Source: Treponema sp. (GTDB lineage: Bacteria > Spirochaetota > Spirochaetia > Treponematales > Breznakiellaceae). From it: a stretch of DNA of 64,000 nt. The notes beneath the pieces were generated by a model that saw only the letters and a list, made by a program, of their open reading frames with translations, did no database searches and was not told where the DNA came from. Numbering within the stretch: the first letter of the stretch is position 1; each line of letters starts with the position of its first letter. The stretch covers positions 46,003 to 110,002 of the forward strand of contig JAIRQN010000018.1 of assembly GCA_031256445.1 (NCBI GenBank), in the 5' to 3' direction. Of the stretch, positions 27,952-36,853 are shown piece after piece. The translations under genes were made by a program, and so were the position numbers.

Positions 27952-28938
27952 TCAGGAATTAATTTTCATCAGCGCGACCAGGTACCTGTCCATCAGAATA
28001 TTTTCCATAGCCGCGGCCGGAGAGCGCAATAAAATATCATATTCGGCGGTAAGGGCAAGGCAGTATTCTACATCATCCGCGTTGTAGCGTCCCGCGGCCG
28101 CCGCGTAATCGTCTTTAACTTTTGGAACGGACAGGCCCAGTTTTTTCAGGTCTATAAAAGACGGCTCTCCTTTTTCCAAAAGCGCGATGTAATCGCCGAG
28201 CTTTCTGAAGCACCATGCAAGACCTGCAAGAATTCCTGGCGCTTTTTCTTTCGCCGCCAGCATCGCGGCGGCCGCTTCCAGTGCCCTTGAAAGATCTCCT
28301 GCCGCTATGCGGGAAAACAGCGTAAAGACCGATTCTTCTCTTGTGTGGGAAAGCCACTTTTCGATGTCTTCGGGTTTTACCGGCTGTTCCCTCGGCAAAA
28401 AACTGACAAGGCGGGAACATTCGCGTTTAAGCGCTTCAGTGTTATTCTCTACCATTTCCAGAATCGCGGCGATACAGTCTTTATCTATTTTTAACCCTTC
28501 GCGCGCGAAGAATTGCCGTATCCATTCATTTTTTTCCCTTTCAAACAATTCGTAAAACACCTGGCGGTTCTTCTGCGGGACCGCGTTTTCCAGGCTTGCC
28601 GGAAGTTTTATTTCATCAGATAACAGAATAAGCGCCGTGTTATCATCCTGTCCGGATACTGCCGGCACGGATGCTGCCAGCACGGATGCTGCCGACTCTT
28701 TAATGCAGGAAGCGATAAGATCTGCTTCGTCCTTTTTTAGCTGATCCGCATTTTTGATTATGATAATGCGCGACTCGCTGAACAGGCTGTTATTCTGCAA
28801 TGTGTCGGCAATTTCTGCGGCATTTGTTTCTCCCGCGTAAAAAACATGTTCTTCGGCGCCGGGCATCTTTTTTTTAATATTGTCAACGGCATCCTGTTTT
28901 TTACCGAGTTCAGGACCAAGAAAAATATAGGAAGCCAT
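27952..28938 (-). CDS. holA: DNA polymerase III delta subunit
   Basis: Clamp-loader subunit that opens the sliding clamp. 328 residues, normal length. Family features: N-terminal YIFLGPELGKKQDAV in place of a Walker A loop, SRIIIIKNADQLKKDE, ENNTEALKRECSRL, and a helical C-terminal collar domain ending LMDRYLVALM. A short Ala/Ser-rich insertion with near-repeats (AASVLAASVPA) sits near residue 85. It starts 2 nt after lexA and ends the hprK-to-holA operon. Confidence 0.85.
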   Translation of the reverse strand: MASYIFLGPELGKKQDAVDNIKKKMPGAEEHVFYAGETNAAEIADTLQNNSLFSESRIIIIKNADQLKKDEADLIASCIKESAASVLAASVPAVSGQDDNTALILLSDEIKLPASLENAVPQKNRQVFYELFEREKNEWIRQFFAREGLKIDKDCIAAILEMVENNTEALKRECSRLVSFLPREQPVKPEDIEKWLSHTREESVFTLFSRIAAGDLSRALEAAAAMLAAKEKAPGILAGLAWCFRKLGDYIALLEKGEPSFIDLKKLGLSVPKVKDDYAAAAGRYNADDVEYCLALTAEYDILLRSPAAAMENILMDRYLVALMKINS

Positions 28939-28940
28939 TA

Positions 28941-29546
28941 TCAGTAATTGCGGATAATGCTGTGCAGACGGCCCAGTATCTTTACATCATGACTGTATAT
29001 TGGTTTATAGGAGGGGTTTTCCGCCTGTAATCTTACCCTTGCGCTCTCCCGGTAAAAACGTTTCAATGTAACAGCTTCGTCTATTACCGCTACGGCAATT
29101 TCGCCGTTCTGAACTGTGTTTTGTTTTTCTATAACTGCCGTGTCGCCTTCCAGTATCCCGGCGCCTGACATTGAATCGCCTTTAACCTTCAGCGCGAAAT
29201 ATTTTTTATTTTTCCTTATCATGGAACGGTGCAATACGACATTCCCGTCAAAATTTTCTTCGGCCAGCAAAGGAACGCCCGCCGCTACGCTTCCAAGGAT
29301 TGGAATTTCCACTAAATTGCTTTTATCTTCAAATTTTCCGCGCGTCAGTTCCATGGTCCGCGGCCGTTTGACTTCCTGTCTCAGATAGTCTTTCTTCCTT
29401 AACGCTGTTATGTGATCATGCGCGCCTTTTACTGAAATGGAAAAATAATCGGCAACTTCCCGGATGGTAGGAGGATACGAATGTTTCCTGATGTATCCCG
29501 CTATAAAGGTAAGTACTTCTTTCTGACGCGCTGTCAACTCTTTCAT
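28941..29546 (-). CDS. lexA: LexA repressor
   Basis: SOS repressor that self-cleaves with RecA. The start at 29546 (MKELTARQKE, 201 residues) is chosen over an ATG 15 nt upstream, because GAGG stands just before it and it matches LexA N-termini. HTH in residues 25-60 (PPTIREVADYF), cleavage site Ala89-Gly90 (SVAAGVP), catalytic Ser125 (GDSMSGAG) and Lys162 (VTLKRFYR). The recognition-helix region (SVKGAHDHITALRKKD) is unlike the E. coli one, so the operator probably differs. It is embedded in an operon rather than standing behind its own promoter, which would make classical autoregulation unusual. Confidence 0.95.
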   Translation of the reverse strand: MKELTARQKEVLTFIAGYIRKHSYPPTIREVADYFSISVKGAHDHITALRKKDYLRQEVKRPRTMELTRGKFEDKSNLVEIPILGSVAAGVPLLAEENFDGNVVLHRSMIRKNKKYFALKVKGDSMSGAGILEGDTAVIEKQNTVQNGEIAVAVIDEAVTLKRFYRESARVRLQAENPSYKPIYSHDVKILGRLHSIIRNY

Positions 29547-29570
29547 AACAACCTCTGACATTCCGGCGTT

Positions 29571-30944
29571 TCAGGGACCGGACAATCTGTATTTTCTCAG
29601 TTTCGCGTGGAGGTTGCTCGGATAAATCCCGATAGCCTCCGCTGTTCTTGTAATGATGCCGTTATTTCTGGACAGTTGTATTTCCAGATAATGTTTTTCA
29701 AAACTGTCTCTTGCCTCATTATAATTTAAACAAAAAATGTCCTCTGGTAAAGAGGCTTTTGCGTTTTCATTGACATTATTTTGCTCTTTTTTACTCTTTT
29801 TATTCAGCAGTTTTTCAAGCTCGTCCGCGGAGATACTGTCCCCCTGGTGCATTACGGCGATTCTTTCGGCAAGGTTTTTCAGTTCCCGCACATTTCCGGG
29901 CCATTCATGAGAACACAGCAGTTCAAGAGCATCGTTTCCGATAGTGAGTTCCTTTTTTAATGTTTTCATGAAATGACAGAGCAGCATCGGAATATCTTCC
30001 GGACGTTCCCGCAGCGGAGCCACATGAATTGGAATTACGTTTAATCTGAAAAAAAGATCGCGCCTGAATCTGCCCTCTTCGCATGCTTTTTCCAAATCCT
30101 GGTTTGTCGCCGCGATAATCCGTACGTCAGTTTCAATTGACTTTTCGCCGCCGAGACGCTCAATTTTCTGCTCCTGGATAACTCGCAGTACTTTTGCCTG
30201 CGCCGAAAGGCTCATGTCTCCTATTTCGTCCAGAAACAGCGTGCCGCCATGCGCTATTTCAAAACGTCCCCTGCGGCTGTTTACCGCGTCTGTAAACGCT
30301 CCTTTTTCGTGGCCGAATAATTCGCTTTCTATAAGGGATTCCGGAATCGCGGCGCAGTTTACATCTACAAACGGATTATCCGCCCGCAATGAGCACTGGT
30401 GAATGGCCCTTGCTATTACTTCCTTTCCCGCGCCGTTCTCGCCCGTTATCAGAATGCGCGCGTCGCTGTCAGCGGCCTGTTTAATTATTTCCCGAATATT
30501 TCTTGTTTCAGCGCTTGTCCCTATTACATCTTCGCTTGCGATAGAGCTGATCTTTTTCAGGGTTTTATTTTCTTCACGTAATTTTTTTATGGCGAATGCG
30601 TTTCTGCATACTGTAAGCACCTTGTCAAGGGAAAGCGGTTTTTCCAGGAAATCAAACGCGCCCAGTTTTACCGCCCGGACAGCCATGTCTATATTTGCGT
30701 GTCCGGAGATCATTACAACTTCCAGCGAAGGCCATTCCTTGCGCAGCCTTTCCAGCGCTTCAATTCCGCCCAATTTTGGAAGAAGGACATCAAGAAAAAC
30801 AAGATCGATCACTTCTCTTTTAAGCGTTTCTATTCCTGAGAGAGCGTCCTCTGACGTATATACTTTATATTTTTCATCTTCAAGAATAGACGCCAGGGTA
30901 AGCCTTATGCCGGGTTCGTCGTCTATAATTAATATTGATGACAT
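29571..30944 (-). CDS. NtrC/NtrX-type sigma-54 response regulator
   Basis: Sigma-54 activator of 457 residues. Receiver with IDDEP and Asp52 (FLDVLLP); AAA+ domain with Walker A GENGAGKE, the sigma-54 loop as GAFTDA (instead of the common GAFTGA), Walker B GGTLFLDEIGDMS and arginine finger FRRDLFFRLNV; C-terminal Fis-type HTH (TRTAEAIGIYPSNLHAKLRKY). It overlaps its kinase gene by 1 nt. The pair resembles NtrYX or AtoSC; target promoters are not evident here. rpoN is not in the window. Confidence 0.92.
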   Translation of the reverse strand: MSSILIIDDEPGIRLTLASILEDEKYKVYTSEDALSGIETLKREVIDLVFLDVLLPKLGGIEALERLRKEWPSLEVVMISGHANIDMAVRAVKLGAFDFLEKPLSLDKVLTVCRNAFAIKKLREENKTLKKISSIASEDVIGTSAETRNIREIIKQAADSDARILITGENGAGKEVIARAIHQCSLRADNPFVDVNCAAIPESLIESELFGHEKGAFTDAVNSRRGRFEIAHGGTLFLDEIGDMSLSAQAKVLRVIQEQKIERLGGEKSIETDVRIIAATNQDLEKACEEGRFRRDLFFRLNVIPIHVAPLRERPEDIPMLLCHFMKTLKKELTIGNDALELLCSHEWPGNVRELKNLAERIAVMHQGDSISADELEKLLNKKSKKEQNNVNENAKASLPEDIFCLNYNEARDSFEKHYLEIQLSRNNGIITRTAEAIGIYPSNLHAKLRKYRLSGP

Positions 30945-32692
30945 CAGTTTTCCTCTGGAGAATTTTCTGCGGGGATCTTTTCCGCAGGCAGATCGATATA
31001 AAACGTCGTCCCTATGCCTTCCGCAGAATCAAACCATATCGCGCCGCCGTGATCGTTAACAATTCTTTCGATTATCGGAAGCCCTAAACCTGTGCCGGAT
31101 TCCTTTGTTGTATAATACGGAGTGAAAATCAAATGGCTTTCCTGATCGCTTATGCCTTTGCCGGAATCCATTACGCTTATCCTACAATAGCAAATATCCC
31201 GTTTTTTAACAAGATCAGTGCGCACTTCAATTGAGCCTTCGCTGTTCATGGCGTCAATCGCGTTGATAATCAGGTTTGCGAGAATCTGGGACAGCCGGTG
31301 CTTGTCAATTTTCAGCAATATTCCCGTTTGAACATGCGTGATATTGAATTTTACGGAAGGGTAGGAACTTGAGTATGAATTGATAATCTCTTCAACAGGC
31401 TCCCTTAAACCTGTCCAGACCACGGAAGGTTCCATTGGTTTCGACAATGTTCTGAATTCGTTCAGCAAAGTGGAGAGTCCTTCAGTTTCCTGAATAATCG
31501 CCATCATAGAGCTTTCAAGAATTTCACCGATATTATCTGGATCGTTACGCCACCTGCGCAGCACCCTTTCGGCGGACAGTTTAATCGGCGTAAGGGGGTT
31601 TTTTATCTCATGGGCCAGCTGCTGCGCCATATTCTGCCATATCGAAATTTTTTCGCTTTTAACCAGCGCCGCGCGGGATTTTTCCAGATCCTGAACCATT
31701 GCGTTAAAGGAACGTATGAGAATGCCAAGCTCATCATTCCGCCGCGTCAGTAATTGAATGGAAAAATCTCCCTCGGCAACGCGCCGCGTCGCTTCTGTAA
31801 GTTCGACTATCGGATAGGTGATCCGGCGGGTGAATGAAATTGCGATAATTACAGTCATAAGCAGGGTAGGAAGGAAAAATACGCCGTAGTAGTAAATAAG
31901 CAGGGGCCTCATGTTCGCGCGCAGTAAATTTATTGTTTCAAAGCGCTCTCTTTGGTTCTCCAGCACGTTTTTTCCCCAGTCAAAATCGATTCCCAAATCG
32001 TAGCTTATAACAACGATATTGCCCTGAGCCGTCTTTTGCACATAACGGATTGTGTCCATGTCTCTGGGCAGTTCCCTTGCCGCAAATCCGCTCTCGGCGG
32101 CGGGAGGCAGGGTCAGAGCAAATAATTCGTTTCCTGTAAATGATATTTTCTCCCAGCCTGCGCTTGCGGCTCTGAATGTCTGAACCGCCGCGATATCGGG
32201 CGGTAATCTGGCGTTTGCGCGCGTAAAATCGTTTTCTTTCAGTATTTGCTCAAAACGATCCATGTGCAAATAATAGTTGTCCGCTATAAAACTGTTTGCC
32301 GCCCGTGAAGCGGCCGCGGCGTCTATACTGTGCCAGAAGCGCACCATCTCGTTCAGCGCGGCGCTTGTCATTATTGTTACGGGCGCAGTAGTAAAAATAA
32401 CGATAACTATAAAATACGCCAGAAGCCTCGCCTTGAATTTGCTGCCCGGACGGCGGGAGATAATATCAATAAACAGGCTGAAAACGGAAATGCCCAGAAC
32501 TATCATCAGCACAGCGGGAATTATGAAAAAAACTATCAGGCTGAGCCGATCCGGCATTCTGCCGTGATCAAGGGTTTCCACAAAAAAATTACGGGAAAAG
32601 AAAAATGTAAGGACGCACAAAAGCGAATATATTATTATCAGGGTTCGTACATTGATTAAAGCATATTCAGGCCGGGTTTTTACACTCTTCAA
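30944..32692 (-). CDS. NtrY-like sensor histidine kinase
   Basis: Membrane sensor kinase for the sigma-54 regulator that follows. 582 residues: three to four N-terminal membrane helices (around 15-35, 45-70 and 85-110), an extracytoplasmic segment to about 290, one more helix, HAMP (TRRVAEGDFSIQLLTRRND), HisKA (QLAHEIKNPLTPIKLSAERV) and HATPase (NLIINAIDAMNSEG, GTGLGLPII). The HEIKNPLTPI H-box is characteristic of NtrY-type kinases. It lies 22 nt after ptsH, so HPr, its kinase and this two-component pair are co-transcribed. Confidence 0.9.
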   Translation of the reverse strand: MKSVKTRPEYALINVRTLIIIYSLLCVLTFFFSRNFFVETLDHGRMPDRLSLIVFFIIPAVLMIVLGISVFSLFIDIISRRPGSKFKARLLAYFIVIVIFTTAPVTIMTSAALNEMVRFWHSIDAAAASRAANSFIADNYYLHMDRFEQILKENDFTRANARLPPDIAAVQTFRAASAGWEKISFTGNELFALTLPPAAESGFAARELPRDMDTIRYVQKTAQGNIVVISYDLGIDFDWGKNVLENQRERFETINLLRANMRPLLIYYYGVFFLPTLLMTVIIAISFTRRITYPIVELTEATRRVAEGDFSIQLLTRRNDELGILIRSFNAMVQDLEKSRAALVKSEKISIWQNMAQQLAHEIKNPLTPIKLSAERVLRRWRNDPDNIGEILESSMMAIIQETEGLSTLLNEFRTLSKPMEPSVVWTGLREPVEEIINSYSSSYPSVKFNITHVQTGILLKIDKHRLSQILANLIINAIDAMNSEGSIEVRTDLVKKRDICYCRISVMDSGKGISDQESHLIFTPYYTTKESGTGLGLPIIERIVNDHGGAIWFDSAEGIGTTFYIDLPAEKIPAENSPEEN

Positions 32693-32714
32693 AAAAGCTC
32701 CTGTATATTAAAAC

Positions 32715-32981
32715 TCATTCTTCCTCAAACTTGGATTCAAAAAGTTTAACAAGAGTGTCTAACGCAAGTTCTTCGTCTTCTCCTTCGGCAATAATATTTA
32801 TCCTGGTTCCGTAAGACGCTCCCAGCGTAATGATACCCATGATGGATTTTGCGTTTATCCTGTCTGAGTTTTTTTCAAAATAAATATTCGATTTGAAATT
32901 TTTGGTTGTTTGAACAATCAACGCGGAAGGACGCGCATGAACGCCGGCTCTGTTGGCAATAGTTATGACTTTTTCTACCAT
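32715..32981 (-). CDS. ptsH: Phosphocarrier protein HPr
   Basis: Small PTS phosphocarrier, 88 residues. Both control sites are present: His15 (AGVHARPSA, for EI phosphorylation) and Ser46 (INAKSIMGIITLG, target of HPr kinase). It lies 10 nt downstream of hprK. No EI or sugar-specific EII is nearby; two EIIA-Ntr-type proteins are encoded elsewhere in the window (39653 and 52632). In spirochaetes this set is thought to be regulatory rather than for sugar uptake. Confidence 0.96.
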   Translation of the reverse strand: MVEKVITIANRAGVHARPSALIVQTTKNFKSNIYFEKNSDRINAKSIMGIITLGASYGTRINIIAEGEDEELALDTLVKLFESKFEEE

Positions 32982-32991
32982 ACTTTATCCT

Positions 32992-33981
32992 TTATATAAT
33001 ATCATCGTGTCCAAAGAACACCGAGCGCGCCGCGTCGCTTTCAATCCATTTGAGTATGTTTTTGTTGAACTCCCTCGCCGCGTGATATCCCATCGATTTA
33101 AGCCTTTCGTTCATTGCCGCTGTTTCTATAATTATTGGAATATTCCGGCCCGGCTTTACCGGAATAATCAATTTGGGAATATTAACTCCCAATAGTTCTA
33201 CCGTATGGTCTTCCGCGCCAAGACGGTCGTAATTTTTATTTGAATCCCATTCCTCCAATTCTACAACAAGCTGAACTTCTTTTCGATCCCTGATCGCCCT
33301 GACCCCGAAAAGATGCGTAATATTGATTATACCGGGCCCTCTGATTTCCATGTGATGCCCTATAATCTTGTTGGCTCCGGCGCCCATCAGCGTGTTTCCG
33401 TAAATGCAGTTCAGCTCTACGACATCGTCAGCTACCAGCCTGTGCCCGCGGTGGATAAGTTCCAGAGCGGTTTCGCTTTTTCCGGAACCTGATTCGCCCT
33501 GTATGAGTATCCCAAGACCGTATACCTCTACTAGCACTCCATGTATTATCTGGCGGGGGGAGAAAATCCTGGAAAGTATGCGCATAAGCCTGGCGGAAAA
33601 GTCGGCTGATCCCAAATCGGTCTGTAATATGGCGCACTGCGCTTTTTCCGCTATTTCAAAAAATTCTTTATGCGGGCACAGATTATGGGTGAAAATGCAG
33701 CAGGGCATTTCGTAATTGAACATATCCTCGATGGTGTTGTTTTTCCCTTCGCTTTCCAGCTTTCGCAGGTAGGAAACCTCGCCCCTGCCTAAAAGTTGGA
33801 TTCTCTGGTACGCAAAATCCTCGAAAAAGCCCATTATCGCGCCCATTGGCCGGTTTAAATCGGGAATTGTTATTGTCCTGCCAAGGCCCTTTCTGCCGCC
33901 GATACAGCGTAAATTCAGCGAATTGTGTTCTTTGAGATCAAGATCAATCAGGTCGAGTACGGTAAAAACCCTTTCCGCCAT
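32992..33981 (-). CDS. hprK: HPr kinase/phosphorylase
   Basis: Phosphorylates and dephosphorylates Ser46 of HPr in response to metabolite state. 329 residues, standard length. Walker A GESGSGKSE near residue 160, HRLVADDVVEL, and the family signature EIRGPGIINI (usual EIRGLGIINV) near 210; C-terminal PVKPGRNIPIIIETAAMN. First gene of the leftward operon hprK-ptsH-ntrY-ntrX-lexA-holA; its promoter must lie in the 33982-34110 divergent gap. Confidence 0.95.
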   Translation of the reverse strand: MAERVFTVLDLIDLDLKEHNSLNLRCIGGRKGLGRTITIPDLNRPMGAIMGFFEDFAYQRIQLLGRGEVSYLRKLESEGKNNTIEDMFNYEMPCCIFTHNLCPHKEFFEIAEKAQCAILQTDLGSADFSARLMRILSRIFSPRQIIHGVLVEVYGLGILIQGESGSGKSETALELIHRGHRLVADDVVELNCIYGNTLMGAGANKIIGHHMEIRGPGIINITHLFGVRAIRDRKEVQLVVELEEWDSNKNYDRLGAEDHTVELLGVNIPKLIIPVKPGRNIPIIIETAAMNERLKSMGYHAAREFNKNILKWIESDAARSVFFGHDDII

Positions 33982-34067
33982 ATAGTAATTTTATATTAAT
34001 TTCCGGCGCTATTCAATAACATTGGTTTATGCGGAACTCAAATAATAGTTAATAATTAATTAAAAAC

Positions 34068-34096
34068 TTGCCTTAACAACCTAATTTTCGTAAATT
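34068..34096 (+). promoter_or_regulatory. Promoter of the small 34143 gene
   Basis: TTGCCT (34068-34073), 17-nt spacer, TAAATT (34091-34096). Transcription would start near 34103, which leaves a normal leader for the ATG at 34143 but almost none for the in-frame ATG at 34110. Confidence 0.45.
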
Positions 34097-34142
34097 CTAA
34101 TTAGTAGATATGATAAATAATGACTTTCTAATGGAAGATTTT

Positions 34143-34418
34143 ATGAAAAGAGTGAAATTTGTAGAAAAAACCAATATTATACCTGAACGGCTTATTGGCA
34201 CTAAATGGAAAAGCTGGAGCGAATTTCTTGGTGAACGGATGACAGTTGAATTTATTGATGAATCTAATTGTGTTTATATATCAAAACCCAGAAAATACCC
34301 GATGACATATACTGTCACCGGAGGCATATTAAACATCATGGAATTATCAAGATCATTTGAACTCAGAGGAGATGTTCTTTTTAACAACGATATTCCCGCT
34401 TTCGAGAGAACCGCGTAG
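34143..34418 (+). CDS. Small beta-rich protein of unknown function
   Basis: 91 residues from the ATG at 34143, which has GGAAG upstream; an in-frame ATG at 34110 would add 11 residues. The sequence reads as a string of short beta strands: LIGTKWKSW, MTVEFIDESNCVYI, MTYTVTGGILNIM, SFELRGDVLFNND. This strand pattern recalls small lipocalin/calycin-like domains that occur in many Treponema proteins, usually behind a signal peptide; here there is none, so it is probably cytoplasmic. The family is not named with confidence. Confidence 0.6.
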   Translation: MKRVKFVEKTNIIPERLIGTKWKSWSEFLGERMTVEFIDESNCVYISKPRKYPMTYTVTGGILNIMELSRSFELRGDVLFNNDIPAFERTA

Positions 34419-34466
34419 CGATATTTTCCTTAAGTTCGTGGGTAACCGCTTCAATCTCTCGACAAA

Positions 34467-34512
34467 TTGGCAATTCCGGAATAATATTATATTATAAGCC
34501 GCATCAGCGGCT
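34467..34512 (+). promoter_or_regulatory. Promoter of serC-serA with a hairpin at the transcript start
   Basis: TTGGCA (34467-34472), 17-nt spacer, TATTAT (34490-34495) is a good sigma-70-type promoter. AGCCGC (34497-34502) and GCGGCT (34507-34512) form a hairpin with an ATCA loop right where transcription should begin, so the mRNA may carry a 5' stem or the palindrome may be an operator. The ribosome site GGAG is at 34531-34534. Confidence 0.55.
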
Positions 34513-34539
34513 GTAATAAATCATTTTTCTGGAGATAGA

Positions 34540-35634
34540 ATGCGAGTTTACAATTTTTCACCGGGACCTTCGGCTCTCCCCCTGCCGGTTCTTGAAAGAG
34601 CCGCGGCTGAGATGCTGGATACCAATGGAACAGGCCAGTCTGTAATGGAGATGAGCCACCGGTCAAAGGACTTTAAGCCGATTATTGAGAAAACCGAGGC
34701 GGCGCTTCGGGAACTAATGGGAATTCCCGCCAACTACAAAGTACTCTTTTTGCAGGGGGGCGCTTCATTGCAGTTCTCCATGGTGCCTCTTAATTTGGCT
34801 GCCGGGGACGCTCCCGGCAAGGGGAAGAAAGCCGCTTACATTGATACCGGGATCTGGGCTGATAAAGCGGCGAAAGAAGCCGCCAAGTACGCCGCCGCAG
34901 AAGTAAGGGCAAGCTCAAAAGACAGAGCTTACTCATATATACCGGCTGCTCCCGCGCCGGCCGCTGATGACGCTTATTACCATATAACACTTAATAATAC
35001 AATTGTCGGTACCAGGTGGGATAAATTGCCGGATACCGGCTCTGTTCCTCTGGTTTCGGATATTTCAAGCTGCGTTCTTTCCGAACCGCTGGATGTGGGC
35101 AAATTCGGGCTTATCTACGCCGGCGCTCAAAAGAACCTTGGACCAGCCGGGACAACCGTGGTAATTATCCGCGAAGACCTGATTGGCAAAGCTCCGGCAT
35201 GGACGCCGGCAATGCTTCGCTACGATATTCACGCTGCCGAAGGTTCCATGTACAATACGCCGCCGTGCTACGGTATCTATGTGATAGGTCTTGTTTTGGA
35301 ATGGCTTAAACAGCTTGGCGGGGTAGAGGAGATAGCCAGGTTGAACCGTGAAAAATCACAGCTTTTTTATGATTTTCTGGACAACTCGAAACTGTTCTAT
35401 TCGCCGGTTGAAAAACCGTACCGCAGCCTGATGAACATTGTTTTTGTTCCCAGAGAGCAGGATGCGGCCAAAAAGAGCGAAATTGAAACCCGTTTTGTTA
35501 AAGAGGCTGCGGCAGCGGGCCTTATTAACCTGGCTGGACACAGGCTGGTAGGCGGTATGAGGGCAAGTATTTACAACGCCATGCCAATTGAGGGCGTTAA
35601 AGCCCTGATTCATTTTATGGAAAAATTTGCCTGA
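34540..35634 (+). CDS. serC: Phosphoserine aminotransferase
   Basis: PLP enzyme converting 3-phosphohydroxypyruvate and glutamate to phosphoserine in serine synthesis. 364 residues. Class V aminotransferase features: NFSPGPSALPLPVLE start, SHRSKDF, FLQGGASLQFSMVP, SDISSCVLSEPLDV, the PLP-lysine motif YAGAQKNLGPAG and the C-terminal GGMRASIYNAMP. It precedes a D-3-phosphoglycerate dehydrogenase gene by 46 nt, so the first two steps of serine synthesis are adjacent. Confidence 0.96.
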   Translation: MRVYNFSPGPSALPLPVLERAAAEMLDTNGTGQSVMEMSHRSKDFKPIIEKTEAALRELMGIPANYKVLFLQGGASLQFSMVPLNLAAGDAPGKGKKAAYIDTGIWADKAAKEAAKYAAAEVRASSKDRAYSYIPAAPAPAADDAYYHITLNNTIVGTRWDKLPDTGSVPLVSDISSCVLSEPLDVGKFGLIYAGAQKNLGPAGTTVVIIREDLIGKAPAWTPAMLRYDIHAAEGSMYNTPPCYGIYVIGLVLEWLKQLGGVEEIARLNREKSQLFYDFLDNSKLFYSPVEKPYRSLMNIVFVPREQDAAKKSEIETRFVKEAAAAGLINLAGHRLVGGMRASIYNAMPIEGVKALIHFMEKFA

Positions 35635-35680
35635 TTACAAATTCCATAAAAAGGGTTTATAATTATCTTATAAGGAAAAT

Positions 35681-36853
35681 ATGTTTCGAATTCAAACAAT
35701 GAACAAGATTTCACCGCTTGGGCTGGACCTGTTCCCAAAGGACAAGTACGAAATCGCAAATGACATTCCCAATCCGGACGCTATACTGGTTCGCAGCGCC
35801 GATTTAAATGAAACGGAAATCCCGTCTTCCGTACAGGCGATTGCCAGAGCCGGAGCGGGGTATAACAATATACCGGTTCAACGCTGCAGCGAGAGCGGGA
35901 TTGTTGTTTTTAATACCCCAGGCGCAAATGCCAACGCTGTAAAGGAACTAACGCTGGCCGCAATGCTTTTGTCTTCACGTGACATTATAGGCGGTATCAA
36001 CTGGACATCCGCAGCCGCTGACAAGGCCAATATCGCCGATCTTGTAGAAAAGGAAAAATCAAAATTCGCTGGCCCCGAACTGAGCGGCAAAACTCTTGGG
36101 GTTGTCGGCCTCGGCGCAATCGGCGTAATGGTCGCCAATGACGCGATTGCCCTTGGTATGGAAGTAATCGGTTATGATCCCTACATATCCGTAGAAGCTG
36201 CATGGCATCTTTCAAGTGATGTCGCACGCGCCGATACATTGGAAGTCCTTCTTGCGAAATCCGATTATGTTACCCTGCATCTTCCCTTAAGCGACACTAC
36301 CAAAGGTCTTTTGAACGCGGAAAAATTCAATCTGATGAAAAAGAACGCGCGTATCCTGAATTTCGCGCGAAACGCGCTTGTCAATGACAAGGATATTACA
36401 GAGGCGCTGGAATCCGGAAACCTTGGAGTCTATGTTACAGATTTTCCAACTCCGGAACTTTTAGCGTGTAAAAAAGTAATTTGCATTCCGCATCTTGGAG
36501 CCTCCACTCCGGAAGCGGAAGACAATTGCGCAATAATGGCTGTTAAACAACTTATGAATTATCTTGAGTTTGGAACAATCCGCAATTCTGTTAACTTTCC
36601 GCGATGCAGACTCGAACAGCGTTTTCCGTACAGACTGATTGTTGTAAACAGGAATATTCCCAACATGGTAGGGCAAATAACTACCAATCTGGCTGGAGCT
36701 GATATTAACATAGAAGACTTAATCAATCACCACCGCGATGAATATGGCTTCAATATTATTGATACCGCGCAGCCAATTCCGGAATCTGTGCTTGATCAGA
36801 TTCGCAAAGTGAATGGAATTATAAGGGTTCAGGTGATAGGAAAATGTATTTAA
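35681..36853 (+). CDS. serA: D-3-phosphoglycerate dehydrogenase
   Basis: NAD-dependent oxidation of 3-phosphoglycerate, first step of serine synthesis. 390 residues with catalytic and cofactor domains (RAGAGYNNIP, NTPGANANAVKELT, the NAD loop GVVGLGAIGVMVAN, LHLPLSDTTKGLLN, IPHLGASTPEAEDN) and a single C-terminal ACT domain (from about residue 320: RLIVVNRNIPNMVGQIT) for serine feedback. AAGGA precedes the ATG. The last 10 nt overlap the transglycosylase gene. Confidence 0.93.
   Translation: MFRIQTMNKISPLGLDLFPKDKYEIANDIPNPDAILVRSADLNETEIPSSVQAIARAGAGYNNIPVQRCSESGIVVFNTPGANANAVKELTLAAMLLSSRDIIGGINWTSAAADKANIADLVEKEKSKFAGPELSGKTLGVVGLGAIGVMVANDAIALGMEVIGYDPYISVEAAWHLSSDVARADTLEVLLAKSDYVTLHLPLSDTTKGLLNAEKFNLMKKNARILNFARNALVNDKDITEALESGNLGVYVTDFPTPELLACKKVICIPHLGASTPEAEDNCAIMAVKQLMNYLEFGTIRNSVNFPRCRLEQRFPYRLIVVNRNIPNMVGQITTNLAGADINIEDLINHHRDEYGFNIIDTAQPIPESVLDQIRKVNGIIRVQVIGKCI

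Noticed and set aside
30403..31059. 218-residue + strand open frame opposite the ntrX/ntrY junction
   Set aside because: Its product is Ser/Arg-rich and unlike any family; both opposite genes carry intact catalytic motifs.
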